From: Cryptomeria japonica
Lineage: Eukaryota; Streptophyta; Pinopsida; Cupressales; Cupressaceae
Direction of reading: 5' to 3'
DNA length: 64,000 bases
Assembly (NCBI RefSeq): GCF_030272615.1
Contig: NC_081415.1
Location: 600,019,644 to 600,083,643 of the forward strand
A program made the translations under genes and the position numbers. The notes under the pieces are model-generated. The model was not told the origin of the DNA, did not search any database, and saw only the letters and a list, made by a program, of their open reading frames with translations. Of this stretch, positions 37,929 through 50,168 are shown in pieces. Position 1 is the stretch's first letter, and every line of letters starts with the position of its first letter.

Positions 37929-39448
37929 TGGTTCAGGAGCACCCTCATGCTCAATGTGAACCATTTTTGGGTTTTTGTCTTGTTTTGTGATTTTTGATGT
38001 AATAAGGTCATTTTGGACTATTAGTGATCATATGAAACCATTTGTGAATTTTTGAGGTTATTTGGTTCAAAGATGTAAAAGTTGCTAACAAGTTATCATT
38101 GTTGTCAATGTTGTCAGGACAAATTTTCACTTGTAATGACAACTTTTTAATATGTTATTAAAGGGTAGTTGTAGGTTAGTTTGGGGTGAGAAAATAATTG
38201 GTATGGCATAAATATGTATTGTAAACATGACCCCAAGGGTTGATGAAATTTGGAATGAATATTGGAGTCATTTTGGAGCAATTTTCCTTGTGTTTTCCTG
38301 CAATATTGCTGCTATTTCATTTGGTACGGATTGTATAGTGAATTAGTGACCTAATACCTATTGAATTGAAAGCCATGTGAATCTACTTTCCATTTCACTT
38401 GATCTCATAAAATTTCATCCAATATTTTGAAAGATATTGCATTTTTTTGTATAGACGGGTTGAAAGATTGTATTTTTCTAAGTGTTAAGAGTCCAAAAAA
38501 AAAGAATGGTACGGATTTGTACAAACTAATATTGGTCTAAATCCAATTGGATAATTTAGGGCTGTGAATCTAGTTTCATTTTCTTCTAGTATCATCAAAT
38601 TTCATTGAGTATTTTGAAAGTTAGAGCATTTTCTTTGCAAGTTGGTCAAAACCCTATCTAAGGTAAACAATAAACAAACAAAATGTAATATCTCCATCTT
38701 CTTATGGTGAATGCTACAAATTTGTGGAGAAGTATGTAATAACATGCTCTACAAAATTCTAAAGCCTCTAGTCCTGATGTCAAGGTTTGCACGTGTTTCT
38801 TTTCACCAGTAGGTATGATTTTATAAGTGTATCAGACTGTGAAGGTAGAGATGAGTATATGAGAGAGTAATAGAGTGTAGTTAAACCCTTTGACCATTGG
38901 ATAAGTGAAAGGAAGGATGTGTAGAGGTCCAAACAACCTATATGAATTCTTTTTGAGTCATTTTGGTGAAGTTTGAGTCCTTTATGTATTGATTGTTCTT
39001 AAGGAGTGAATGCCACATGGAGGACACAAACAATGTTAAGAACATTAGGACTGTATTGTTGTGTTTTATCATTGAAAACTCAATAAAGCCAATTGAGTGG
39101 GAAGCAATATTATCTCAAGGTCAGTGGTTGATGGCTTATGAGGACTTGTGACTTGTTATTGGCCTAGTTCATGAGAGAGGTCATTTTGGTTTAAACATGA
39201 GAATCTGAAATTGAATAACCTAGGACTTTCATTTGTAGGAAGACCCACAAGGAAGAGTGATGGTCATTGTGTCACATATTGAGGTATGATCATGAGGTTT
39301 GGAATAACTTCCATTTGGATATGTTCAAGGGTGTTAAGAATGGTCATGTGATAGAAGTCTAGGAGAGTGCCATAAGTCACACCAATGGTGGAGTTGGGGA
39401 CACTCAAACATGAGATTGATGATATAGTAATGTCCTTCCTCTGCATTA
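37929..39448 (+). repeat. CR1 5' LTR
   Basis: About 1520 bp, starting TGGTTCAGGAGCACCC and ending CTGCATTA; repeated at 42990-44477 with many differences. Confidence 0.85.
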
Positions 39449-39450
39449 AA

Positions 39451-39462
39451 TTGGTATTAGAG
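39451..39462 (+). promoter_or_regulatory. CR1 primer binding site
   Basis: TTGGTATTAGAG, one base from the initiator tRNA-Met pattern TTGGTATCAGAG, just after the LTR. Confidence 0.7.
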
Positions 39463-39739
39463 AAAAGGTTGGTCAAGAGGAGGGAAAAATTGAAGTGAAG
39501 GGAAGAAAGAATACCTCCAAAAGGGAATCCAGTTGCCAGAGAGGTGAGTGAGTTGAAGGAGAAGCATGTAAGATAGATGAGAGAGTTGACAAAAATCCTT
39601 CAAGCCAAGCTTGATGCAGTTGAGAGGAATCAAAGAAAAGGAGTGGTCATATGAGACTTGCGTGACCAAGAAGAAGAAGAAGTGGGTGAAGAAAGCACAC
39701 CATAAGGAGAACAAGAAGAAGAGAGAGATTTTGAAGAGT

Positions 39740-40560
39740 TGAGGATGGAAATATTTCTTAAGGCTATTAAGAATGATCATCCTAAGGTCAAGATGGACCT
39801 ACTAGTGTACTTAAGGGAGTTTGAATGGAGAAGAAATCATAGATTAGGTAGGAGAAATGGATAAATACTTTGATTTTGAGGAGATACTTGAGGGGAAACA
39901 AGTGAAATTGGAAAGAGCTAAGTTGAAGGGACATGCATCCCTATGGTGGGATTATGTACAAGATGAGAGAAAGAAGAAAGGTAAGCCAAAGATTTTATCA
40001 TGGGATAGAATGGTGGCAAAGTTGAAGGGAAAATTCCTTCAAAGTGACTATGTAATTCAGTTGTATAGGAAGTTGCAAAACCTCAAAAAAAAAGATATGG
40101 ATATGAAAACCTACACTGAAGAGTTATACAAATTAAGCATCAGATCAGACCATATGGAAGAGGATGTGGACAAAGTGGCAAGGTATCTTAATGGGTTAAG
40201 ATTCAACCTTCAAGATAAACTCAGTCTCACTAGTCCTAGAACAATGGATGAATGCTACCAGTTGGCAATAAAGGCTAAGGAAAATTTGAAGAGGAGACAA
40301 GAGTAGAGAAGAGGTAGGGAAGGACAAATTTTGTTGGTAGAAGACAGTCACAAGAGTTTGAAGGAGAGACAAGTAATGCACAAGAACAAACCTCAGATTC
40401 AAGGGGTGGTTTTAGAGAAAGAAGATTAGTTTTGAGAAGTAGATTTGGGAATAGAGGAGGATCAAATGGATTCACCAGGAAGTGCTATTAGTGTAATAAA
40501 TTTGTAGGCCATCAAGCATGGCAATTCCCTGAAAATCAATCCACTATTTCATTTGGAGGT
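39740..40560 (+). pseudogene. gag: CR1 gag
   Basis: The open piece 39857-40306 has LKGHASLWWDYVQDERKKKG, WDRMVAKLKGKFLQSDY and VARYLNGLRFNLQDKLSL, the chromovirus gag core. A decayed knuckle (CNKFVGHQAW) follows near 40490. The N terminus continues upstream in other frames. Confidence 0.85.
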
Positions 40561-40639
40561 GAAAGAAGAAATCAGATTGCACATGGTGAGGATACTGAGA
40601 GTATTAACTCTCCATCACACAATGTTGATCTAGAAAGTG

Positions 40640-42435
40640 GAGAATCCTTGTTGATGAGAAGAACCTTGATCAAAGTGCCTATGGAGGAGGAACCACCACA
40701 AAGAAAGTCACTCTTTAGGACTCCATACAAAAGCCAAGGTAAATGTTGCAAGTTTATTATTAATTCTGGTAGTACTGACAATATGGTTTCTGTTGAAATA
40801 ATAGAGAAGTTAAATTTGAAGAGATTGCATCTGTTGGGATCCAAGAACATTGAGAGGGCGGGGGGGGGGGGGGGGGGGTGGGGGGGGTGAATCAGTGTTC
40901 TACGAGAATGGAGAATTTTAACCTTATTAATACAACAACTCAACAACTGGTAAACATAAAAGCATATAACAATAAGCAACAATGTAACCACAAAGATAAA
41001 CACCATAACACCATAGATTTATATGTGGCAAACCTCAAAGAGGAAAAACCACGGTGGAATTGGAGACCCACAATATCTATCTACTAATCAGAAGAATACA
41101 TATTACAATAAGGGGCTTGCACATGCCGGAAGGCCAACAACCTAGAGAACACTACTCATCACAAAAGGAGTCTCACTGACTACAAAAACATCGGACAACA
41201 ATCCATAATGAAGATTGAACTACAAGTATAGCATCTCCCATGCTTGAGTACAGTTCTGTTTAAGCTCAATATTGAAGGCCTTAAAACTGTTCCACAAACC
41301 CAATTCGATCACCTATGATAGACCAAATCCTCTACATTACTAATTACAACATTGTTCACATAGAGATATGAATCTCCTTAATCTACAAAGAGATCTTACA
41401 TCATATATATATATAAACCCTAGACCTTAAACAATTAGGTCAGCCACCCAGAGAATAAAACCTATTACATAATTACAAAATATGTTAGCTTGGGGCTAAA
41501 CAAATATCATCCAACCCATAAGCCACCCCGAAAACACATCGAGAAGTCCAACAACACGTTACATTAAGCCGGTCCATAACCTAGATAGCACCAGACCCAA
41601 TTTAGGTCCACACATGCTAAAACAATGATCCTAATCATTCAAGGCTCATACATGATCACCATCACCCTCCTGAATACCTACTAGAAGCCGCACCAAAACC
41701 ACTTATGCATAATATCAAAAGATCTTCAACAAAGCTCTGTCGGTGAAACCCTTATCGGTAACCAAAAGGCTTACTAGAATAAGTGATAGCTTCTGGATCA
41801 TCAAATCAATACCAACTGACTAAACATATATCTGAGTAGCATGAATAGAAGATCTAAGCCAATTCCATAAGACAAAGCATACCAGAGTATACCGGATCAA
41901 CATGATCTTACCAACCAGAAATCAATCATCCTACTGGGACCAACCAGATATCAGTAAATAGACAAAGAAACTAGTGTTGACATCAATGATAAAACATTAA
42001 TGCCACACATAATCAATTCCTCCAAATTGCCAACAACCTCATCCCACTCCATACAAATTCTCTTGATTAAATAAGGGTCAAAAAGTTTTGGTGAATGAAC
42101 AAAGTTGGGTAGATTTCCATATAGGGGGGTATAAGGATAGTATCTTGTGTGACATCATCCCTATTGACGTTTGTCATGTACTCTTTGGTAGACCATAAAA
42201 ATTTGATAGATATGCCAAGTATGATGGAAAGAGGAATGTTTATGAGATAAAGAAAGATGGGGTCTCGTATACCTTGACACCATTGAAGGATGAAGCCAAA
42301 GGACAACCTACGGGATCTAATGCAATGATGGTGGGTAGGAATGAGTTCATAAAGACAAGAGAAGAAGAAGACATAGACCTTACAAACATTCCAAAGCCTA
42401 GTAAGGTTATGGTAACAATGAAGGTTGCTGATTGA
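40640..42435 (+). pseudogene. pol: CR1 aspartic protease, split by a solo LTR
   Basis: Before the insert: CKFIINSGSTDNMVSVEIIE with the active-site region (usually DSGST; here NSGST). After it: QKVLVNEQSWVDFHIGGYKD and CHVLFGRP. The two halves join across 40832-42035. Confidence 0.8.
40832..42035 (-). repeat. Solo copia-type LTR inside CR1 protease
   Basis: Starts TGTTGGGATCC, has a long G-run and GTGAATCAGTG near its start and ends TTGCCAACA, like the other minus-oriented copia LTRs here. No internal region follows. CATC occurs on both sides (40828-40831 and 42040-42043), the likely remains of the duplication. Confidence 0.75.
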
Positions 42436-42438
42436 ACT

Positions 42439-42960
42439 TTGAGGATCCAAGATTTGCTTGAGGAGTATATGGATATGATGGTAGGAGAGATTGTCAACTC
42501 TTTGCCTTCAAAAGTGGACATTGGCCATTTAGTTGCTTTCATGCCAAAGGTTAGTGTGTATGATCAAGTAGAACCTAAAGAGGTACAACAAAAAATGGAC
42601 GAGATGATAAGAACATGTGAAAAGGTCAAGGATGACCTACAAAGGAGTATTGACTATCTAAGCACAAAATTGGTGTGAAGATGAAGGAAGTTCAATGCCA
42701 GGATGGAAGCAAAGTTGTTGCAAGTGATGGTGTAGGTTCATTAGCATTCTCAGATGAGGAATGGGTCAAATATCTTCCACCAAGCAAGCCTATGGAGTTG
42801 GAGTGCATTCTTGCAACAAAGGAACTCAAGAATAGAAGGAACCATCCTTATTTGCAATACTTGGTCAAGTGACGAGGTCTTCCCATAGAAGATGCTTCAT
42901 GGATGTCTGCGGAAGATGTTGTTAAGCATGGCTACTTTGTCGCAACCCTACACTCAAGTG
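42439..42960 (+). pseudogene. pol: CR1 pol remnant with chromodomain
   Basis: The first part (LLEEYMDMMVGEIVNSLP) is the segment just before RT. After the deletion junction the chromodomain reads ECILATKELKNRRNHPYLQY, then LVK-stop-RGLPIEDASWMSAEDVV. The stop TGA replaces the aromatic-cage Trp codon TGG. Confidence 0.82.
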
Positions 42961-42989
42961 GGATTTGAGTTTTCTTCCCCTTGGGAGTA

Positions 42990-44477
42990 TGGTGCAAGAG
43001 CACCCTCATGCTCAAAGTGAACCATTTTTGAGTTTTTGTCTTTTTTATAATTTTTGTTATAAATAAGGTTATTTTGGACCATCAGTGGTCATATGGAACC
43101 ATTTGTGAAGTTTCAGGGTTATTTGGTTCAAAGATGTAAACATTGCTAACAAGTTGTCGTAATGACAACTTTTTAATATGTTGTTAAAGGGTAGTTGTAG
43201 GTTGGTTGGGGGTGAGAAAATAATTAGTATGGCATAAATATGTCCTGTAAACATGACCCCAAGGGATGATGAACCTTGGAATGAAGATTGGAGTCAATTT
43301 GGAGCAAATTTCCTTGTGTTTTCCTACAATAATGTTGTTTTCTCATTTGGTATGAATTGTACAATGAATTTAATGCCTTAAGACCTATTAGAATTGAAAT
43401 CCATGTGAATATACTTTCTGTTGTACTTGGTATCATTAAATTTCATCTAGTATTTTGAAAGATTACATTTTTGTATAGACGGGTAGAAAGATTGTATTTT
43501 TTCTATGTGTTAATAGTCTGAAAAAATGAATGGTACAAATTTGTACAAATTGATATTGGGTTGAATCCAATTGGAGAATTTAGGTCTATGAATCTTCTTT
43601 CATTTTCTTCTGGTCTCATCAAATTTCATCAAGTATTTTGAAAGTTAGAGCATTTTTTAACAAGTTGGTCAAAACCCTATCTAGGGCAAATAACAAACAA
43701 ACAAAATGCAATATCTCCATCTCCTTACGATGAAAACTACTATAAATTTGTGGAGAAGTATGTAATAACACGCTCTACAAGATTCTGAATCCTCTAGTCC
43801 CGATGTCAAGGTTTGCATGTGTTTCTTTTCACCAGTAAGTGTAATTTACTTAGTATATTAGATTGTGAAAACATAGATGAGTGGATAAGAGAGGAACGGA
43901 GTGTAGTTAAGCCCTTTGAACATTGGATAAGTGCAAGGAAGGATGTTTATAGGTCCAAATGACTTGTATGAATTATTTTTGATTCACTTTGGAGAAGTTG
44001 GAGTCCATTATGTATTGATTGTTCTTAAGGACTGAATACCACAAGGATGACATAGACAATGTTAAGAACATTAGGAGTGCATTGTTGTGCTTTGTCATTG
44101 AACACTCAAGAAAAACAATTGAATGGGAAGTGATATGATCTCAACGTTAGTGGTTGAGGGCTTAGGGGTACTTGTGACTTGTTGTTGGCCTAGTTCATGA
44201 GAGATGTTATTTTGGTTTAAACATGAGAATATAAAATTGAAGAACCTAAGACTTGAATTTGTAGGAATACCCCACAAGGAAGAGTGATGGTCATTGTGTC
44301 ACATATTGAGGTCTGATCATGAGGTTTTAGAGTTTCCATTTGGTTATGTTCAAAGGTGTTAGGAATGGTAATGTAATAGAAGTCTAGGAGAGTGCCATAA
44401 GTCACACAAATGGTGGAGTTTGAGACACTTTGTCAAACACGAGATTGATGATCTAGTAATGTCCTTCCTCTTCATCA
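42990..44477 (+). repeat. CR1 3' LTR
   Basis: Starts TGGTGCAAGAGCACCC, ends TTCATCA; second copy of 37929-39448. Confidence 0.85.
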
Positions 44478-45646
44478 AGTATGTAGGAGTATTGATTGAT
44501 AGGATGTCCCCCATGACTAACATGTATGATAGTAAAATTTTGTGTAGAGGAAGCCATGATGGAAGATGTATATGTAGACACATTAGGAAAAGATATGGGA
44601 ATTGAATTCTCATCTTCATTTGTAGGATTTAAAAAACCAAGGTCTTTGAATTTTTTTCATCCGCATAGCATTACCATTTATAGTATGAGAAATAATACAC
44701 AACACATTCAAACCTTGTTCATTGATTTGAATCACTCCTCAAACCCTCAATCAAGAAGATTGCCTTACTATTCAAGAGTTTTTGACCCATCTATTGTTGT
44801 AGCCTATCCAACTCATGGTCAAGCTTCCCCAATTGGTCAATAACCACTCAAGTTGAAGAGTCATCCTTGTCATGAGAAATACTACACAACACATTTACAT
44901 CATGTTTATCACTTTGAATCATTCTTCTCAAACCTTTAATCAAGGGGATATCCTCACTATTCAAGTGTTCTTGACCCATCCATTTTTGAAATTTATCCAA
45001 ATTATGGTCAAGATTCCCCAATTAATCAATAGTCACTTGAGTTAGAGAGTCATCCTTATCATCCAAATCATGAGGGGAATGATTTTCCACAATGTTAGGT
45101 ATGCCTTATGTAAGAATAGAGGATTCACCCAAGTTCTCACGGAATAGGTTAATCAACCTAAGCTGAATACCCTTTTGGGAAGCCATGAGTCTATAACTTC
45201 TTCTCATTGAGATGTTGGATGTGGGACAAAGGATAATGAAACTCATATACAAAGAAGGAAAAACTAATGAAAGAGATTTGTACTCAGAATTCCTATTGAA
45301 TACAAGCAAAAAGAATTATTAAATAATTCAATTTCCCAATAGAATGATTCATTAATTGATTAATTAAGAAATATGCACTATGGAAATGATAGATTTGAAG
45401 AATAAACACTTCTAAATTTAAAAATAATATGCAATAACAATCGGATCCAAGCATATAAATCAAGATTTATGCAATGCACAATTCAATTTCATAAAAAATA
45501 TTTAGCATTTTTGTGAATTAGACCTTTAAATCTATGTAATTTAAATTCATAAATGATAAATTTTAGAGATAATTGAAAATATAAATTAATGAAATGCATA
45601 CAAATCACATTCAAAATTAAAAATCAGAATTTAATGCAAGCACTAT
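44478..45646 (-). pseudogene. E3 leader and start of gag region
   Basis: Minus-strand remnant including 45106-45309 (RRSYRLMASQKGIQLRLINL) and an internal tandem duplication (44687-45060). It joins the gag at 37928 across CR1. Domain identity not recognised. Confidence 0.5.
44687..45060. repeat. About 187-bp imperfect tandem duplication in E3
   Basis: Two copies start TGAGAAATA(A/C)TACACAAC at about 44686 and 44873 and share the order of words CTTACTATTCAAG/CTCACTATTCAAG, TTGACCCATC, TTCCCCAATT. On the minus strand both read as peptides with LxLDHxLDxxQxWMGQ. Confidence 0.75.
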
Positions 45647-45659
45647 GTCGGGTCCACCA
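45647..45659 (-). promoter_or_regulatory. E3 primer binding site
   Basis: Minus-strand TGGTGGACCCGAC, one base from the E2/E4 site TGGTGAACCCGAC. Confidence 0.65.
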
Positions 45660-46385
45660 AAAATTTAATAGTCGAAAATAGGATTTACAATTTTATGCAT
45701 GACAAATAGGAATTAAACCTATCTCCAAGGATTACATTTCAAGGAATATGATCTCAATCGGCTCAACCTTAAATTTTGAATAGGAAAGGGGTTGAGCGTA
45801 AGGTGAAATCAATACTGTTTAGAATTGAGTTGAAGATGAGCTATGAAAAAGATGTGAATTGAATGCAATAACTAGGGTTGATAATGAAAAATATACAAAG
45901 ATCAACATATATAAGTAGTTTTAGAACAAATATGCATACATGAAGCATACATCTACAAAATGGGAAGCAGAGAGGAACCTGTGGCTAAAATATAGACTTG
46001 AAAGTCAATGATAGTGTTGCTAAGTGTCCTTGTCTAAGGATTAAAATGCAAACAAATGTGATACTTCTAGGATTAGGACGTCGCTTTGAATAACTCCCTA
46101 AAAAAAATTCAAAAAAGTGTCCAACACTATTTGCTAATTGCTAGTGTCTAGGATTTTTTGGTTCTTCAAAATTAGGTCCTATGAATCTCAGTCTCTTATT
46201 CTCAAATCTATAATTGTTGTCTTTAGATCCTTTCACTTATAAACATAAGAGGGAAAAATATTGTTGAGTTGATAAGGGTTTTCCTAAGCCAAACCTCATG
46301 CTTGGAATTAACCCTATGATGAATTGAAAGTGGGTCTTGAAAGGGAAAAGGCTAGATCTAAAATGGAAATGTTGAATTGGAAATG

Positions 46386-47926
46386 TGATGCAGGGGCATC
46401 TTCCAATCCAATACAAATTTCTCTTGAGGAGAAAAATAACTAAGGATGTGTTTAGATGGTTTCATGTCTCATTTTCATGTTTTGAGTCTTTTCTTTATGT
46501 TGATTTTATGTAATAAGTTACCCCACCTTGTAAGCCAATGCCTTAGGTAGGTGTGTTATAAACCACCTTGGGCATATGGTATTTGGGGTCATTTAGGCCT
46601 TATAGGAATTTTATGATGAATTTTAAGAGTTTTAGTGTCTTAGGAGTTAAAATTGTGCTTAGAGGAGTTTTGGATGAAAATGTTGTCAAAGTTGCTAAGA
46701 CACACATGACAACTTTTAATTAAAAGGTGCAACTTCCTCCAACCACCACTTCTGGTATAAAAAGTGGTTTCTAACTATTATGGAGGGAATAATATGTTTG
46801 AATCCAACATTGGGAGAGGTGGTTGAAGGTTAATGTAATATTTGGCACTTGGAAAATCAATAAAAACAATGAATTTCCTGCATTTTTGCTGCTATAATCA
46901 ATATTACGTACAATACGGACATCTCCAGGTCTGACAAATGGTGGAATGTGGTATATAAGTGAATCAACTTTATAATTCTTCAAATCTGAGGTATTAACTC
47001 CTCGGGATCAGAGAGAAAAGTGCATTTTTCTGGAAGTTACCCGGATTTGACAGTTTTACCTAGGTTTTGAGGGAAAAATGACATTTTCTTGCTGATACCT
47101 CATTGGTTTTGAATGGCCTTTGGGGTGGAGAAAGGTAAGAATATTTACATTAGGATTTCCAAGGTCTTTTGTAGGGAAGGAGCAGGAAAGAGCGAGGGTT
47201 TGATGTGTTAAGGTGGACATCTCTATGTGGCCACCTAGTCTCATTGTGCAACCGGTTCCATGAATGAAGTCAGGGATGTAACCAGGGTCTAAAATTTGGT
47301 GATTCATGTTAATTAAATTCCATCTAAATTTTCCAAGTATTAATTTTTTAGGGCAGCACTTTTATAGTACACTTCCTTTGTTAAAGTGGCCTAATTAGGG
47401 CTATTAGGCCTGCTAGGTGAGTAAGGGTTGTGACCTTTAGATCTCAGATCAGGTTAAGCCCTTTGGATATGTTTTAGTAATCATAAAAAGGAGTCAAAAT
47501 AACTCATGAGTTATAGAGGTCCTTTGGAGGATTAAGGAGAAAACTCGAAATCTCAACCTGGCAGGGCTACTAGGCGTGACAGGCCTAATTATGGCATCAA
47601 CATCACATCTTCTTAATAGATCAAATCTAATGGTTGGAAAAGGTCACTTGGGCCTAGGAAATATTGAATCAAAGGTTTAGGAGACATTGGGGTTTTGGGA
47701 AGTGTGTCAATCATTGTGGGGTGTTGTGATTCTTAAGCATCTTGATGGTTATAGGGGTGCATTGAAGGAGTTGGGTCTTGCAAAAGGTGCTAATGATGGG
47801 GAACAGTATGGAACCCATCAAACTAAGTCTATATTTCCCCCTAGAGTCCTTGGATTGTTTCTAGAGTCCTTGTTTGGGTTCTTGGTTGTAGGAACCTGTC
47901 TTAGTGTTGACAAGGGCTTTGCATCA
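46386..47926 (+). repeat. Solo chromovirus-type LTR
   Basis: 1541 bp, starts TGATGCAGGGGCATC and ends TTTGCATCA, matching the CR1 LTR termini, with similar internal words (GTTGCTAA...GACAACTTTTAAT). Flanked by perfect AAATG copies at 46381-46385 and 47927-47931. A TATA box (GGTATAAAAAG) lies near 46754-46764. Confidence 0.88.
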
Positions 47927-48176
47927 AAATGTTATACCTCTATGAATCTTTCTTTGTAGTCTTCATGAAAAGGTTGATGTTTTCATGAAGGAATTCATGG
48001 AAGTATTCATAAGAAATTGACCATGGATGCCATATTTAATGTTTGAATTAAATACTTGACCTCTTCTTCATTTCTCTAGTGATGCTTGATCACTTGCTCA
48101 CTTCAATTTGAAAAAATATACTTGGAAATTTGTGGAGAGATAATTAAGAGGTTTTTCAAATGAGAGGGTGAATTTC

Positions 48177-48186
48177 TTTTATACCT
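48177..48186 (-). promoter_or_regulatory. TATA box of E3 LTR
   Basis: Minus-strand GGTATAAAAG in the outer part of the E3 LTR. Confidence 0.55.
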
Positions 48187-48496
48187 CACCCCACCCCACA
48201 AAATGTGTTTGAAATTACACAGAAGGTCAAAATGGGAAATATATTCCTTCTTAAATTTTTTTGACCATTGGAGGGTACAAAATTGGGTCCTTTTGGTTTA
48301 GACAAGGCATTAGGAACCCTTGTCTAGTCCATCAAGGATGAATAAAAAATAAGAGAGTATATAGAAAAATAAGGATTGAAGATACGATGCTGGTGTGAGT
48401 AGAATCAGGAACAATCGGGGCATAAAAGGTAAAAATGTCAAAGTGAGGCCCAAGTGAGTATGGAATTGTATGAGGATAAAATTTACAATGCTACAG

Positions 48497-50152
48497 ATAC
48501 CTTTCAAGTTTACCACCAAGGGTTATCCAAAATATAAATCCAAGCTAATCCAATTATTGATACAAATCCCTCTCATGATTCAAAAATACTAGAATTAATG
48601 CCACCATATGCTCCATCCCCAATCAAATCCACTCTAGAGAGTCCTATTCAAAATTCATTCCCATCATGCCAAAACATGTACTCCATATAAGAATCCCGCA
48701 TACATAACCAAACTCATACCCCATATCAAGAAGGTAATCCAAAGTATGAAGAAACAAATCCTAAAATGAAATCAAGATCAAGATCTCAAATCTTTCATAT
48801 TCCATTTGTACTATTTTAAATTATAACCAATACAAGTCACGCCTCATTTTTGTGCTCCAACTTTAGTGTGTCCCATCCTAGTTCTCCCCTAGACTCCTTT
48901 TGTCCCATTTTAATCTAAATCTAATATCACTTGACTGCACGACTAAGTAGACCCCATTCTAGGACCTTTCCCTCCTATTTTCCATCTTGTTTTTATTGTT
49001 TTGGGAGGATAAGGGCACTTGGATGCCCCTATCTAGACTATGTCTCCCTAGGTGCCATGATCTCCCTTAGACAAGCCACAATTTAAATTTGATCAGGAAC
49101 TCTCCCTCAATAAATTTTGATCCCTATGCCTCAATGTGACTATTGGAGGCCAGCCTAATCAATAATTTACCTATGAAACCCTATATAAAGACATCCTATC
49201 AATTCATTTTCACCTAAAGAGAGACATTCATCCATCATTCATGCATTCATCATGCAGTCATCATCAATCATTCTCAAGCATTCAAGGCAACATTTAATCC
49301 CACCATATTCTTCAAGCATCATGGAGAAAAGAACATCAATTCTCATGCAAGCATGTGTGTTTGATTAGGTCATGGTCATGTTATGTCAAGTCATGTTATT
49401 GCATCAACGTTTGTAATTACATTCAAAGAGCATTGCATCATCAATTTTACTGTCATTGTAGATCTAAGGTATTACAATATAATACTTACTTCAACATTTA
49501 AGTTACTATTTCAATTTAAGGTTAGTTCCTAAATCGGGGTTTGACCTAAGGCAAACTCCCATCAACAATCCTATTTATTTCTTTGTGTGTAGGAAATTGT
49601 CTCAAGAGTTGTGAGCAAAGAATCATGCAGTGTAGATGACGATAATCACTTAGATTTTGAATGCATGAAAAGTGGAGGACTAGGATGACCAACTCTCCTC
49701 AACATTGGGAATTTATGATGACCTTTTGATAGTGGATTTTATGCATCATCCTAGTTTGGAAAACATTTAGTCTATCTACCCCCGATATTCAGAGGACCAA
49801 GGCGACCTGCTCCCTTCGGTTTCAAAAATTCAACTAGATGTTTACACCACACGTTTTGATCTATTTTTCATCATTTGATCCCATATTATAGCTCTTCATG
49901 ATATATGGAACATTATATTACTGGTTTTTCATGTCAATTTCTCATGGTTTGTCCTAGATCTAGCATTGCAATTCAACCCTTATTATAATTCAATTTCAAC
50001 TCAAACAAGGGAAGGATTAACCTGATCTAAATTCAGTTCTTTTAGGATTGGATCAATAAAATCCCCTTCCCTTAATGTAAGGTTAGTTCAAGGTTAAGTT
50101 AGTGGCTTTCTCATCCATTTAAGTGTTGAAGCCCTAATTTCAACACCTTACA
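48497..50152 (+). repeat. E4 5' LTR (left boundary uncertain)
   Basis: Ends CACCTTACA right before the primer site. A TATA box CTATATAAAG is at 49181-49190. The left end was not identified; it lies close to the E3 LTR edge. No ORF is supported in this stretch. Confidence 0.55.
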
Positions 50153-50155
50153 TTT

Positions 50156-50168
50156 TGGTGAACCCGAC
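50156..50168 (+). promoter_or_regulatory. E4 primer binding site
   Basis: TGGTGAACCCGAC on the plus strand, identical to the E2 site, 3 nt after the LTR end. Confidence 0.75.

Larger units (their letters stand above)
37929..44477 (+). mobile_element. Element CR1: internally deleted Ty3/gypsy chromovirus
   Basis: Direct LTRs 37929-39448 and 42990-44477, flanked by GGTAT and AGTAT. Plus-strand order: LTR, tRNA-Met-like primer site, gag, protease (split by a solo copia LTR), then directly a chromodomain. RT, RNase H and most of integrase are missing. Confidence 0.85.
45661..48496 (-). repeat. E3 5' LTR, interrupted by a solo LTR
   Basis: The outer end reads (minus) TGTAGCATTGTAAATT, matching E2's TGTAGCGTCGTAAATT. 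Without the insert at 46386-47926 the LTR is about 1.3 kb. A minus-strand TATA box GGTATAAAAG lies at 48177-48186. The inner end is mutated. Confidence 0.65.

Noticed and set aside
40861-40888. Possible assembly error at the long G-run
   Set aside because: G-runs occur at the same place in the other copia LTRs, so the site is real, although its exact length may be unreliable.
49181-49190. Promoter of a host gene downstream of 49.2 kb
   Set aside because: The TATA box sits in an LTR followed by a primer site identical to E2's; no host coding sequence follows.
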